The notes beneath the pieces are model-generated. The model did no database searches. It had not been told where the DNA came from and saw nothing but the letters and a program-made list of their open reading frames with translations. This document shows, piece after piece, positions 46,428 through 58,718 of a stretch of 64,000 nt of DNA (within the stretch, counting starts at the first letter, position 1; every line of letters starts with the position of its first letter). The DNA lies in assembly GCA_003952965.2 (NCBI GenBank), contig CM025850.1, positions 17,527,717 through 17,591,716 on the forward strand. Direction: 5' to 3'. The stretch comes from Morella rubra (Eukaryota > Streptophyta > Magnoliopsida > Fagales > Myricaceae). The position numbers were made by a program, and so were the translations under genes.

Positions 46428-46585
46428 GGTTGCTAGTATCCTTTAATTTTACTTGTGTAAGCTACCCTACTGATAGGTTATCATCAACTAGGTGGGTGTT
46501 TTCCAGCAGTCCTACGGTGGCTTGTATAACCCTCCAACCCGTTTGTTTTGATTTTCTATAATACTTACCAACTTACCCCCCAAAA
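46428..46585 (+). mobile_element. Short retroposon (5'-truncated LINE or SINE-like) in LTR C
   Basis: A 158-bp segment ending in an A-rich tail (CCCCCCAAAAAAAA) is flanked by 16-bp direct repeats, AAAAGTGGTGCTAAAT (46412-46427) and AAAAGTGATGCTAAAT (46586-46601), with one mismatch. A long TSD plus poly-A tail is the mark of target-primed reverse transcription. The 3' part (TTTTGATTTTCTATAATAC) resembles LINE 3' ends. No clear pol III A and B boxes were seen, so a truncated LINE is more likely than a SINE. Confidence 0.65.
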
Positions 46586-46717
46586 AAAAGTGATGCTAAA
46601 TATTGATTTAGCTTTTGAGTGATTGTTCAACAATTATTGAGAAGATTTAAGATTTTGATTTTGAGTTAAGTGGCAATTCAATGGAACTTTTTTTAAATTC
46701 TTGTGTAGTTAAAATTA

Positions 46718-46962
46718 GGGTTAAATACACTTTGCTCCCCTTATTTTTGGGTCATTTACACTTTGCATCCCGATGTATTATTTGAGGACATTGGACCCCA
46801 ATTTAACTTAATACAATGTATTTTTCAATTTTTGGGAACCGTCCGCAACGTGCCCAAATTGAAAAAATGTGTAAGTTAAGGGGTCCAATGTCTCAAAAAT
46901 AAACATCGGGGTGGAAAGTGTAAATGACCCCAAAGACAAGGGGGGCAAAGTGTATTTAACCC
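46718..46962. mobile_element. MULE-type MITE, 245 bp
   Basis: Terminal inverted repeats of about 60 bp begin GGGTTAAATACACTTTGC at both ends and stay similar through GGTCATTTACACTTT. A perfect 9-bp duplication TTAAAATTA flanks the element (46709-46717 and 46963-46971). A 9-bp TSD is typical of Mutator-like elements. The element is non-coding and must have been moved by a transposase supplied elsewhere. Confidence 0.92.
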
Positions 46963-47886
46963 TTAAAATTAAATGCATGAAATGTTCCATTGTTTTGTAA
47001 ATTGAAAATGTTTGGAAATATGTTGTTTTGCAAAATTAAATTCTTTTATATTAGAAAGGTGTGATTTTAAATGTGCATTATCTTTTATATAGTTTTGATG
47101 TGGTATATGGGGAATTGTACAAATTTTTGTAAATATGAAATTATTGAATTTCATGAACTCATTTGAAATATTGTGTAGGATAACATTGAATAGAATTTTT
47201 ATTTGTGACCATAATGTGAAAATTATCTTTGTGCTTGTTATACTTGATGTCTTTTTGACATTGATAATTTCTTCGTGGTATTTATCCTCCTTGTGGTATG
47301 TTGAGGTCTGTATGACCATTGGAGGTCAACCATTTTGATGCTCTTCCTAGTTGTTGAAGATCTTTGTGACTGTTGGGATCTGTGTGATCGTTGGTGATTT
47401 TCCTATGTCACGTGGCCTGGGATATTTTCTGTTACAACTTGTATTTTTCTATTTGGTAACGTCATGGTGTTTTCTTGACCTTTATTATGATAAAACTGCT
47501 ATGTCCCCTACCCTATTGGCTTGTGACTTACTGAGCTAGTGTAGCTCACCAGTTACTTTCTTATTTTTCGGAGTTGTTAAAAGTCAGTTAGAGAGGTTTG
47601 AGGAGCTTCTGGTAGATTTGTTTTTCGAAAGCGTGATTGCGAGATATTTTTGGAGATTAATTTCTGGGAGACGTTCATCTATGTTGGAAAATACTGGACA
47701 TGATAATGTTATTTTTCAGACTTTGACTAAGGTTTTAAGGATTGGAGGTTTTGGTATTTTAATGTTTATGAATATTTGCTGATGTTGGAATAAATACTTT
47801 TTCAAATTTTTGCCCTTTAGAAATCATGTAAGCAGGTGAAAAACCTTATTTTATATGAAACTTTTTTATATTTACTTTGTGTTACA

Positions 47887-48256
47887 TGCGTAGCCTTGGA
47901 CCGGCTGATTTTTTTTTTTTTTTAATTCCTGATCATTGCTTATAGCATATTTGGAAAACAATTTCTTTGGACTGAATCCTTTCCCCTTGGCCATATTTCC
48001 CCATCTGTATTTAACTGTGATTGACATTATAATTTGAACTACTTATGCTACTTTGGCTTAGAAAAAAAAAAAGTGTGTGACTAGCTAACTTGGGCTAGCC
48101 TTCTACACAATAGTGGTGAGTGAATTAATTGAGGACTAGCTTGGGCTAGCAGAACAATGATGATAAGGGCACACTTTGAGGACTAGTTCGAGCTAGCACA
48201 ACAAGGCTCTACATGTTTGAGACTAACTCAGGTTAGCAAACAATACACAAGGGTGG
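47887..48256. other. Spacer with four short CTAGC-hairpin repeats
   Basis: Non-coding. Within 48079-48237, four diverged repeats read GACTAGCTAACTTGGGCTAGC, GACTAGCTTGGGCTAGC, GACTAGTTCGAGCTAGC and GACTAACTCAGGTTAGC, each a small stem-loop, spaced about 40-54 bp apart. T-rich (47910) and A-rich (48062) runs are also present. Confidence 0.6.
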
Positions 48257-50093
48257 GAGCTCAGCTCAACCTATTGCTCAAAGAAACATTCATTCAACAA
48301 TGTAATTTGAAGCATACATTGCTTTCTTATATTAGAGGTTCGACTGTCCTTTTTTAGGAAGCTTCTAAAGATATTATAGAAAAAAACAAAGAATAAAGTG
48401 CAAATGGTACGTTATAAAGCCAGCAAAGACGTAATTATCGGTACAGTCCTGTTGGTAGACTTCTATCAAATTAATCCTTAGGATACACTTTGAACGGGCT
48501 AGTCCCTATGGTCTGTTTTTCAAATATATAGGTCTTCCTGTCCACCAAATGTTAGTCTACTAATGGGGATGAGATCTAAGAAAGGGTATTTGAATCCGAT
48601 AGTGGACATCTAGACCTTGATCTAATATAGCTTCCGAGTTCTAACTTGGAGGGCAGAAAGGTTGGCTTAAAATAAATGGACAAGGACCGATCCTATGATT
48701 CAAATCGTACCTCGACGACTAAGATTAGAAGTCAATACCTCTATGATACCTAAGCCTAAAGCCAATCAAAACTAATTATATGCTATAGCTAAGCCACATG
48801 TAACGTCAGGATTCCTCCTCGATACCGACTTAGTGACCAATTTTGTTTCTTAGTACATGTCTCTTGATTACTTAGCTGATAATACCTCAGAGTTCGGTTT
48901 GTAGACAGTTTGTACTCTCTATGATGTGCCTCTTTAGGTTCTCAGGTGGGTAGAAGTGCTTATTGCATGAGGTCCTTGGTTAAGGGGGGATCTCGGTGCC
49001 CTAAGCTCATGTTCTTGGTTTCGGTATGAAGGAGATTAGTGTTTTGATTTCGGCTTCGATGTTGAATGGCCTTGGGTCCTTTTGTAGTGAGCATGTGTGG
49101 TGAGTGTGACTATAGAACAATGTTGCACACACTAGTTCTCAACAATACATGTTTGAGCGTCGAGCTCAGCTCAACCTATTGCTCAAAGAAACATTCATTC
49201 AACAATGTAATTTGAAGCATACATTGCTTTCTTATATTAGAGGTTCGACTGTCCTTTTTTAGGAAGCTTCTAAAGATATTATAGAAAAAAACAAAGAATA
49301 AAGTGCAAATGGTATGTTATAAAGCCAGCAAAGATGTAATTACCGGCTGTTGGTAGACTTCTATCAAATTAATCCTTAGGATACACTTTGAACGGGCTAG
49401 TCCCTATGGTCTGTTTTTCAAATATATAGGTCTTCCTGTCCACCAAATGTTAGTCTACTAACGGGGATGAGATCTAAGAAAGGGTATTTGAATCCGATAG
49501 TGGACATCTAGACCTTGATATCAGGTAGTTGGCTAACTTTTGGAGGGCAGAAAGACCTATGTTGCTTAAAAATAAATCACAAGGACCGATCCATTCAAAG
49601 TCGTACCTCGACGACTAAGTTATTAGAAGTCAATACCATAGGGAATGTAATGATACCTAAGCCTAAAGCCAATCAAAACTAATTATATGCTATAGCAAGT
49701 CTTGTGGTGACATGTGGTGGTCAGGATTCCTCCTCGATACCTTGTACTTAGCCTCACTTTCACCAATTTTGTCCTTCAATTTAGTACATGTCTCTCCATG
49801 ATTGTATGGGCTTGAGAATACATGGACTAGAGTCCTTGTGGTTGGTGTAGACAGTTTGTACTCTCTATGATGTGCCTTAGAAATTAGGTTCTCAGGTGGG
49901 GCCTTGATGGTGCTTATTGGCATGAGGTCCTTGGTTAAGGGGTATGGATCCCGGTGCCTACTAAGCTCATAATTCTTGGTTTCGTGTATGAATGCTTCTA
50001 GATTAGTGTTTTGATTTAGTGGTAATCTTCGATGTTATGGCCTGGGGTCCTTTTGTAGTGAGCATGTGTGTAGTGTATAGGTTGCACACATAG
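48257..50093. repeat. Tandem duplication with a 905-bp period
   Basis: Unit 1 (48257-49161) and unit 2 (49162-about 50093) both begin GAGCTCAGCTCAACCTATTG and end near AGCATGTGTG...TTGCACACA. Long stretches are identical, but they are separated by many small insertions, deletions and substitutions concentrated in the second half. No coding function was recognised. Confidence 0.85.
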
Positions 50094-53000
50094 TCTCCAA
50101 TATGGGCACCGGTGGGCCAAGGGATATGGCATGTTGGGTACTGGCGGGCTAGGGGATACAACATGGAACACATGCCTAGTAGGCTGTGTGACTAGCTGTG
50201 CATAACAACTAGTCGGTTGGCCTGCGGCCCCAGCAGGTGTGCTATTGTCATGCTGGCTTGTGTAATAGGCGGGTTGGCATGCCTGTTGCATGGCATGCCT
50301 TGCTGAGTCCCTCGTTGATCTGCTATCACTTTGGTTTGTGTGTGTGGCATGCATGAACGCCTGCCAAATCACTAAGCAAGCTGGCCTATTGACATGCGAG
50401 GTATGGATGCGCATCAGCTTACTGGCTAGAGCTAGGCTGTTGGCAACCTTGGCCATGTGATAGGGACCCTGGCCTAGATCCCTCACCAATGTCTATCCCT
50501 CTCACAAGTAAGAACTTGTGAGTACTCGTGTTTAGCCCACGCCTTAAAATGATACTCCTTGGCCGACCCAGTGAGGAACTCAAGAGCAATATAGCTCGAG
50601 TATCGGAATAAAAAAAAAGAAAGATATTTTTGGTATTTTGGATTTAATGAAAGATAAATTAAAAGATATATGAATGGTTGAGAAAGTGGATAAAAAGATG
50701 GATAAGCAAGCCCAAATGAGCTAGCACCCGAAACAAACCTAGAACCCGAGATATGCAAGCTAAGTTCAGAGAACCTAGAACCTGATTGTGGAACAAAGTC
50801 AGCTTAACCCAAGCAAATCACCAAGATCCTATTGAGGCTAGAAAGGAAAGATCTTGTAGAGATCTTGCCTTTTTCCTCAAAACTAACCAAATAAAGGACA
50901 AATCAATCAAAGATTGATTGTCCTCTTATTTAGCACATGTGGCCGACCATAAGCTTCCATATATGAAGCTAACCCTAGTAGCCATATGCTCTAAAAAATG
51001 TCAATCAAAGAGCAATCTTGCCAAAATAGGATCAAGATTGTTTCCTTAATTGATTCTCACCAATATGGTAATATCTGAGAATCAAAAGTAATAAAGATAA
51101 TACCCCCAATTAGAGTGATTTGGCCCATATAGGGATCCCATATGCAGTTTACCCTATATGACACCTCCTAGCCGCTTGTGGTGGTTGTCGCCATTGTGCT
51201 CCGCCGTCGTTGCTGCCGCTCCACCACCATGTAGGGTGGTGATATCAAAAAGATCCCCATGGTGATACAGACTTGGATCTGCATGGCTTGTCAAAATCTG
51301 AAAAGGATTGAGCTAAGGGAAGGGGATAGTCCTGGGATGCCACTCGACCAGGGGTAGCGGAAGCCACTCGACGCTACTAATCGCAAATGCCACTCAACAC
51401 AACCAAGCCACTCGCTTGATTGGTAGGAGGATGTCACTCAACTCCAAAGCAAGAGATATACTTGCAAGAATTATATCTTTGAATCAAAAGTTCTTTCCTT
51501 TTATTTTGGATAATCACTCATATATAGAGTTCATTACATCAAGGTCAAGCTAGAAAAAACGGAATAATAAAGTCTAGACAATTCCAACACAAAAGAAATT
51601 AAATGCACTTTGAAATTCGCTGTCTGTTACCATTCCTGACGTCCAGTAGTAAAAATGTCATAATTTTCTCTAGTAATCTTCAAATGATATGAGGTAAAGT
51701 GCATTTGAAACTAGAGACGTAGAGCTTTCCAAAAATATATCGCACGCTGACTGAATCTTCATAAATCATTCCAGCAGAGGTGCAGATTTATCCGAGATGC
51801 ACGAGCTGCTTTGCTACGTCGGCTCGAGATACAAGTGTTGCTTTGTTACCTCGGCCCGAGATACAAGTGTTGTTTTCCCGGGATAGTTATGCCGAGGTGC
51901 AAGGGATGCTCCTGCATCACATGGTCTCTTGAGTCTTTTGAGAGCAACCTCTTATGTGCTCCGCCATGCGCTACCATGTCCAGTAGTTGTGTGGTGGTGC
52001 CACCAATCAACTCCACTTGGTTTCAGGAACCTCCTTGAATCAACTCTCTATGCATTTTTGGTTGCACCGTCGTGAACCATGTTCATGTGGTGGCGACATC
52101 ATTGTGCTCCTTTTCTCCTCCTGAGTCATCCTGCATCGCCTCTCCATAGGCTCCATGTCGAGGCTTATGGCCTTGTTGGCCCTTGTCTTGTGTTGGAAAT
52201 GCCTTGGGGCATGCCAATGCACTGTTGGGCGTGTCATGGCTTAGGCCATGGCATGTCATGTGCATGTCAATGGTGTCAACAAGCCTTGCCTCGCCTAGGT
52301 CTTGAGTTGGGGTCAAGTCACCATAGCTGCCCTTTCGGCGATCTTGGCTTTGTTTTACCAAGTTGGCCATAGTTTTTAGTAGCCTCCTTCGCTTGTTTGG
52401 TGGCCTCTGCCTTGGGTGGTGCCCTTATGGCCAAGTACTTCATACGCCTTAGCGTATTCCATACATTGTCTCAACTCTCAAGTTGCTCCACCTTGGTCTC
52501 AATCACGCTTGACCCTAGTTTCATCCCTGATATTAGACAATGAGCTTTTGCAGCTGCTCTTCTTAATAGAGAGTTTTTCTTTCATACGAGACAATGACTA
52601 CAGGCATATTCTCTTGCACTTAAGGAAATTAGAAAAGTGGTGATGTTTTTAAATTGAAAAAGTTTCAAAATTTTTCTATGTTCCAAAATTTTCACTAGGA
52701 AAACATAAATGTAGGATAAAATTTTGGGAACAAAATTTTCAAAAATATTTTTCAGTTGACATTTTTATCCCTTCCGTTTGCTGGTATTTTAACAATGTTA
52801 TTCTCATTTTTAATTTTGAAATGTTAAAAAAATAACGATAAAAACTTCACAATCATCTCTATTCACAATTCTCTATTAAATCATCCCTTCCCATCAAAAT
52901 AAATATAAACAATTCAATTACATGATTATCTTTCTCTTCACTTTTCCATCAACTCTCATAAAATTTAAAAAATTTCCAACATGCACCCAATCACGCTACA

Positions 53001-53575
53001 AAATTTTCACTATGTTTTCAAAACCCCCAAATTTTCACACCATATCCAAATTAATTTTTGACGAGGAAGAAGTAATACAAGAATGTGGGTGTACCAAGTA
53101 CATGCTCTACGTATCTCTTATCAATTAAATTATCACATCTATTTTAAATCTTTCTCCCCTCTGTTATCTTATCACCCGAAAGAATTTGCCTTCTTTTTTC
53201 AATGCAATCAAGTATTCTTTTTCCCCCAATTCTCGTTTCAATTAAATCAATGAATTTCAAACATTTCGTCTTCTATCCAACCTTTACCATGCCCACCACA
53301 TGCTTGTTCGTTCTTCTTCTCCCTAATATCTAACTCCTCTAATTAATTGGAAATTAAAAAAAAAAAAACTGACTGTTCTATCTAGAAATCAGGAGGAAAA
53401 ACCAAAATAAAGATAAAAATACAGAACTGGTTTACGTATTCTCTCCTTTCTATGCAGAGCGGTTTGAATTTAATTAATTAAGCTTGTGACCAACCCAAAC
53501 TACCTAATCAGAAACCAAAGCAGCGTTCTAATAAGATTTTCTTGAAATCACCCCCAAAAGACTAGAAAAAAAGAA
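50094..53575. other. Intergenic, repeat-derived sequence and copy 3 promoter
   Basis: No gene supported. 50100-50480 is rich in GGCATGC-like words. 51180-52350 is a GC-richer stretch with repeated phrases such as CGGC(T/C)CGAGATACAAGTGTTG (51821 and 51852), of the kind found in LTRs; no LTR borders with a TSD were found. 52640-53450 is AT-rich. The last ~150 bp share AACTGGTTTAC and AAGATTTTCTTGAAATCACC with the copy 2 promoter. Confidence 0.4.
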
Positions 53576-56500
53576 ATGGCCCCGAAGAAGAGGCCCTCCG
53601 CTTACACCGACCCTCCGCCACCGTCGGACGCTTCCATCATGCTTGAATGTAACCGCGCCCTCGCTGCTCTCCACCGTGGAAACCACACCAAAGCCCTTAA
53701 ACTCATCAAAGAATCCATTTCCCACCACAGCAGCGACAACATCAGCAACCACGGCTCCGCCATTCTCCACCGCGCGCTAGGACACATCTACTTCAACACC
53801 GCTACTCTTATTGTCGACTCTAACACAAAATGCAAGCACCTCAATCACGCGGCCAAAGCAGCCAGGCAAGCTCTAGCCTTCTCCAAGAAGTCAATCCCCT
53901 TGGCACTTTTCCACGCCGAAGTTCTCTTCGAGTTAGCAGTAATACGCGACGATAATAAAGGCCACCAAGAAGTAATACAAGAATGCGAGCGCGCTTTGAT
54001 GATCGAAGACCCAACGGATCCTATTAAAGATAGCATATTCGAAGAGGATATTATTCGTCAACGCACAGATCTTTTGACCCAAGAATCTCGGATTGAGTTT
54101 ATGACGCAAGAAGTCAAAAAGTTGATAGAGAAATGCAACAATGTTGGGGATGGGAACAGCGAAAAGCAGGACGTCGAAAAGCAGGTAATGGTTTTCGAGT
54201 GATACAAACGAGGACATTATGTCATTACATGAAAAAAGGAAGGAGGTAGAGTCGAGAGTTATGGCGGCCAGGCTCCTCCAGGAGAAAAAGCTTGCAACTT
54301 TTGGATCTTTCTCGCAGGATAATACGGTTGAAGAGCGAAGGAAGTACGCGAATCCTAAGAGAATTCCGTTGGACGTAAACAGGGTCACTCAAATTAAGAG
54401 CTACTGGAATGAAACTTGCACTGCGGAGATGAAGAGGGGATTGTTGAGAGTTGACATCGAAGATCTTAAAGCGCATTTCAATAAGAATAAATTGGCGAAG
54501 GATGTTTTGAAGGAAGCAATAGATTTTGCGAAGGAACAGAGCCAATGGAAGTTCTGCGTGTGTTGTTGCTGCGGAGATTGGTTTCTTGATAGTTCGTCGA
54601 ATATGCGGCATCTTAATAGTGAGCACATGGGGAGTCTATGGACAGAGTTAGAAGCTAATGTGCCAGAAATAGCTGATGATGAGTGCGTTGCTATGGTTAA
54701 AAATGGAGTTTGGAAGCCAGTAGATATAGCTGCCTCGGTGAAGATAATGGAAAATCAATCAAGATTTGAGACATGTGATGCAGACAGTGATTCTGCGGTT
54801 GATGGCATAGATGACACTCAAAATTGTCACTCAGCTGGTACAGAATATGATCCCCAAGTGTTTATAACTCGCGAGATTGATAAATTTCAGAGGTGGCCGT
54901 TATGTGAAGATAGTAAGCGCACACAGCTCCTTGAGAGAATTCATGAAGCGTTGGAATCCCTTCTGAAAAAAAGATGTCTTGCAGAGAGTCATTGTAATGA
55001 GTTAATCACTACCATGGACATGATGTCGAACCGCATCCAAGTTGCACAAATTGATTATTATGATCTGGACGCTACTCTCCTCTTTATTTGCTTTCTGGAA
55101 GCCTCTGACCTTGAAATATTCCTTCGATTCTTGGAAGAACTGGCTAATTCTTGCGGTTTAAGTTGTCTTTCTTGGAAAAATGCTCTAGATGACGAACTCA
55201 AAGGTTCCCAGGAATTTACCTCTAAAGAGAGGATTGTTTTCAGTAGTGACTTCTCTCATCTTTTTTTGGATGAGCGGTTATTGAGTGAAGAGCTTATTCC
55301 CACTACATATCAAGATGCGATTGCGGACGATGGAACTGCAGTAAGTTCTGCGGTGAAATACGTGAAAGTGATGATCTGCCCGATAGTGATGCCTTTATTA
55401 ACTGGCTATTGACGGCGGGTCCTGCGATTGGGGAGCAGTTAGAGGCATGGGCAAGTCTTAGAGAAGTCGGAAGAACTCAAGGAATAGAGCTTTTTAAGAT
55501 CCTTCAAATGGAATTCAATTGTTTGCAGAACACGTTGAAGACTAAACGCGGGAATGACTTATGTTGCGAAGTACTAGAGAACTTTAAGGGCGAATTTCAT
55601 CAAGAAAATAAGAAAAGTGAGCAGATTTCAGAGCATGATCCACAGATCAGTTACGAGTGCTGCTTGTCGAAGCTGCAAAAAGATCTTGAGAAGAATGCTG
55701 ATCTCAGGATAGACGCCTTTGAGTCTGCATTCATTAACTCAAGGTTGAAAACCATTGCCAAAATTTGGCAAGGACAATCCGACTGTACTTGCATCGAAAA
55801 AGAATCCAGTTGTTTAAAGGGCACTGGGCAAAGAGGTGGGTGTCCAGCGGTAGATGGTAAACCCAATTATTAAATCTTTATCTCAGCTCCCTAATGTCAG
55901 AAACGGGATAGATATGGCATTTCAAATACACAAACATGTGGATATTTAGAGTATATATACGAAATTATGTTAGGTCTTGATAAACGTCGATTTGATCTGT
56001 TGATCAGTATATTTCTCTCTCAGTTGGATTTTTGAAATATTGCAGGTCATGATAGACGTCCATTTCTTGGATGATCTATGGTATTGCTTTTTCTAATTTT
56101 GGGTGTGTTTGTAATTTTGAATTTTTCTAATTTTAAGTGATCTTGTTTATATGCTTGTAGGTGATTAATTTGTTCTGATAGTAATTGAGGGAGAGTTCAA
56201 ACTTTAATGTAGAAAACAACTTCTTTGGAACTTGGAACTACTAGTTAACAATAGGCATTTCTGGGAGAGGGTTTCTACCATGGCGGATTATTAATCCATC
56301 TTTTGGGTGAAATTCATCGTTCGAGGCATGAACCACTTCTACCGTTTAACTTGTCCCTGAATCTAAGTTGGACAAAAATGATGTACTCTTTTGGACTGAC
56401 TACCTCAAGGTTTGCAGATTTCATACTTGATGCAAAAATCCTGGCGATTAAGGAGGTTATGAGGCAGACAGAGCTGAAGCTCGGACTTGTATCTACTTAT

Positions 56501-57683
56501 GATTATAGGTCAATAATGGTGCACCTCTTAAAGTCATTCATGCAGGTATATGTTATCTTGATTATCTAACAATATCCCTTCAATGTTTTTGTTTTGGGTA
56601 ATACATCGGTCTCTCTTCCAGGCACAACTGGAGGATATCTTCGACAAAGATGCCAAAGAGAAGTCTGAGGCTGCAACAGAAGCTCTCTTAGAAGAGCTAG
56701 CTCTTGATTCTCAGACGGATATGGACCGTGGATGTGGCAATGTGGGAAAATCAAAGTTTAAAAAGAAGAAAAAAAATCGTCAAAAGGCTAAAAACATTAA
56801 GGTTCTAAATGCTGCTAATTCTATTCGTTTCTTTTTTGATCTTGCTATACTGTCTATCATGGATCGTTTTCTTCTATATAAAATATCTGAACTAAATGAT
56901 TGTAGCTAGCGGTTCCACCTGTATTGCAGGAAACTAGTGGCAGTACGGAGCACCTTCCCTTCTACGAGGACAAAGCACAACAAACGTAAGTCTTTCTTTC
57001 GTTCTTATTGCCACACGAACTTCTTCCTATTTTTTCTTATTGGGTTAATGGCCATAGGTGATCTCAATTTTTAGGCATATTTGAAATTTCTATCTAGTTT
57101 TCACCGGGTTTGCTGAAACTGCTTTCGTGTCTGCAGGCATGAAGAAAGCTGTCAACTTCCTGAGATTGATATTCGTGTAAGCACTAGTGATGAACTGGGA
57201 CAACCGCAAGAGGAACGTCTTAGTCTTGAAGAAAGAATGCTTGCTGAAGCTTTGGAGTGCCAGAAAAAATTCGAGAATGAGGCCCAACTAAAGGTCGACC
57301 ATGCCGAAGAAAATAAAAAGACGGGTGAAGCCATTGAAGAGGATGTAAAAGAGATCAGTGCGCCTGTCGTATACTCAAAAAACGAGGAAGGTAATGGCTC
57401 AAGTGAGCAGCAGCTATTGGAGCAGTTTGTGTCCAGCAGTAGCATTTGTTTTGGTAGTATACGGTTCATGAAGATGGGGTACACGAAAAATTCTTGGAAA
57501 GAGTGGGCCTCTAATGAACATCAGGAAGATGCGGACGATGACGAAGACACTGAGCAGAATAGTCACTTTGACGTTCCCTCCACCTCCCACACAGATTGGC
57601 AGCGCTCCATTGAGACCCGCCTCCATGGTTTACAGCTGGAGATGCAGCAACTGAGAGAAGAGCTACGGAAATCTTTTGAATAA
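53576..57683 (+). pseudogene. DUF627/DUF629 family gene, copy 3
   Basis: DUF627 is open from MAPKKRPSAYTDPPPPSDAS (53576) to a stop at 54202. The DUF629 frame begins MSLHEKRKEVESRVMAARLL at 54219, with the finger WKFCVCCCCGDWFLD and RHLNSEH. A one-base loss near 55355 (GCGGTGAAATAC against GCGGGTGAAATAC in copy 2) breaks the frame, which resumes at about 55409 (GPAIGEQLEAWASLREVGRT) and ends at 55873. Further exons are 56418-56545, 56622-56801, 56930-56985 and 57137-57683, all with GT/AG borders. The last exon ends EELRKSFE* because a GAA codon of copy 2 has become TAA. The tail has one acidic unit and a coiled coil; no USP domain is visible. With two frame breaks it is probably a pseudogene, but little decayed. 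Confidence 0.85.
55874..56417. other. Intron 1 of copy 3
   Basis: AT-rich, non-coding, ending in AGGTTTGCAG. It differs in its centre from the matching intron of copy 2. Introns 2-4 of the two copies are almost identical. Confidence 0.5.
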
Positions 57684-58145
57684 CTTCAAGCCAACCTTGA
57701 TCTCCAAGCTTTGCAAGCCAATTTTGGGCAGTTTTTCAAGCCTGCTCATTGATTTTATTGTTTTTTTATGACAAAGGGAGATCGGTGTTTTTTGTTTTTT
57801 TGTTTTTGGATAACTTCAATAACAACGAAAGAAGAAAAAGCAGGGACAATCACGGGGTTGAGGGGGATTGTCACAGGAAACAATATCGAAAGATATACAA
57901 GCAGTAGGAATGTTTCCACAAATGTCCTCCGTGATTGCCCACGCGCAGCCACTCGATGGGCCAAAACGTTAGCTAGCTGTCCGATGAGCTCATGAATTAG
58001 CCTCCAATTCCGAGTTTCCATCAACTCTCTAATCTCCTCGAAGATAGGCTAGATAGTGCGATGATCACTATTTCTCCCGTTGATAGCGTCACACACAGCA
58101 AGACAATCCCCCACAAAGAAGATTTGGTGAAAGTCGAGAAGAGCA

Positions 58146-58397
58146 GCCTCCCGAAGAGCAAAAAGAGCTGCGATGGCTTCTCCCATTACAATACCTAGGG
58201 AGAATCTCTTTGACCAAGCAAACGCCATTTGTTGATTTGCGAAAAAGAGGTAGGGTAGAAAATATTCCATTGTGTTGTCTTTATTGGTGTTTACGCTAAC
58301 AAGCCTCCCGAAGAGCAAAAAGAGCTGCGATAGCTTCTCCCATTATATGAGTATAGGGAGAATCTCTTTGACCAAGCGAAGTGTAAAATGCCATTTG
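58146..58397. repeat. Direct duplication inside the LINE RNase H region
   Basis: 58146-58232 and 58303-58397 share GCCTCCCGAAGAGCAAAAAG, GAGAATCTCTTTGACCAAGC and CCATTTG, 157 bp apart. The second unit has a small insertion. Each unit encodes the EAIAALFALREA part of the RNase H domain, so the reading frame is duplicated and broken. Confidence 0.85.
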
Positions 58398-58718
58398 CAT
58401 CTCTACAACACAGCTGCATGCTACCATACAAAGGTGATTCCAAATAGCCACATAGAAGTTGATTTTCCACCATCTCGGCCTAGTTGGGGACCACACTTTG
58501 GGACCATGCTCTTGAATGTTCAGCATAGAGCCTTCTAATTTTGAGCACCTTGGCTTTGACATTCTCATAAATATCATTATGAACCGCTTGGTTCCTGGTA
58601 TGTACCAGATAGCATTCATAACTATAGCCAAAAAACGAACAAAATTGGTTACCTGATCAGTAGGAAGACCGAAAGCCATGTCTAGTTCCAATATCATTTT
58701 GAATCTGTCCGCAATTGT

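Larger units (their letters stand above)
45810..47886 (+). mobile_element. LTR-like segment C, related to solo LTR D
   Basis: It starts TGTAATACGCCGACC and ends CTTTGTGTTACA. The order of motifs matches solo LTR D: TGATTGTTCAACAAT, GATCTGTGTGATCGTTGG, CACGTGGCCTGGGATATTT, CTTACTGAGCTAGTGTAGCTC (47527-47547) and GTAAGCAGG near the end. No matching TSD was found (GTTCT on the left, TGCGT on the right), so a border may be wrong or the locus rearranged. It holds a short retroposon and a MITE. Confidence 0.6.

Noticed and set aside
45805-47891. LTR C as a perfect solo LTR
   Set aside because: The flanking 5-mers (GTTCT and TGCGT) do not match. I keep it as an LTR-like segment with uncertain borders.
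48079-48237. CRISPR-like array
   Set aside because: Only four diverged short repeats with uneven spacing in a plant nuclear genome; no cas genes.
50016-50489. 157-codon open frame on the minus strand
   Set aside because: Low-complexity, His/Thr/Pro-rich translation of repetitive GGCATGC-like DNA with no family resemblance.
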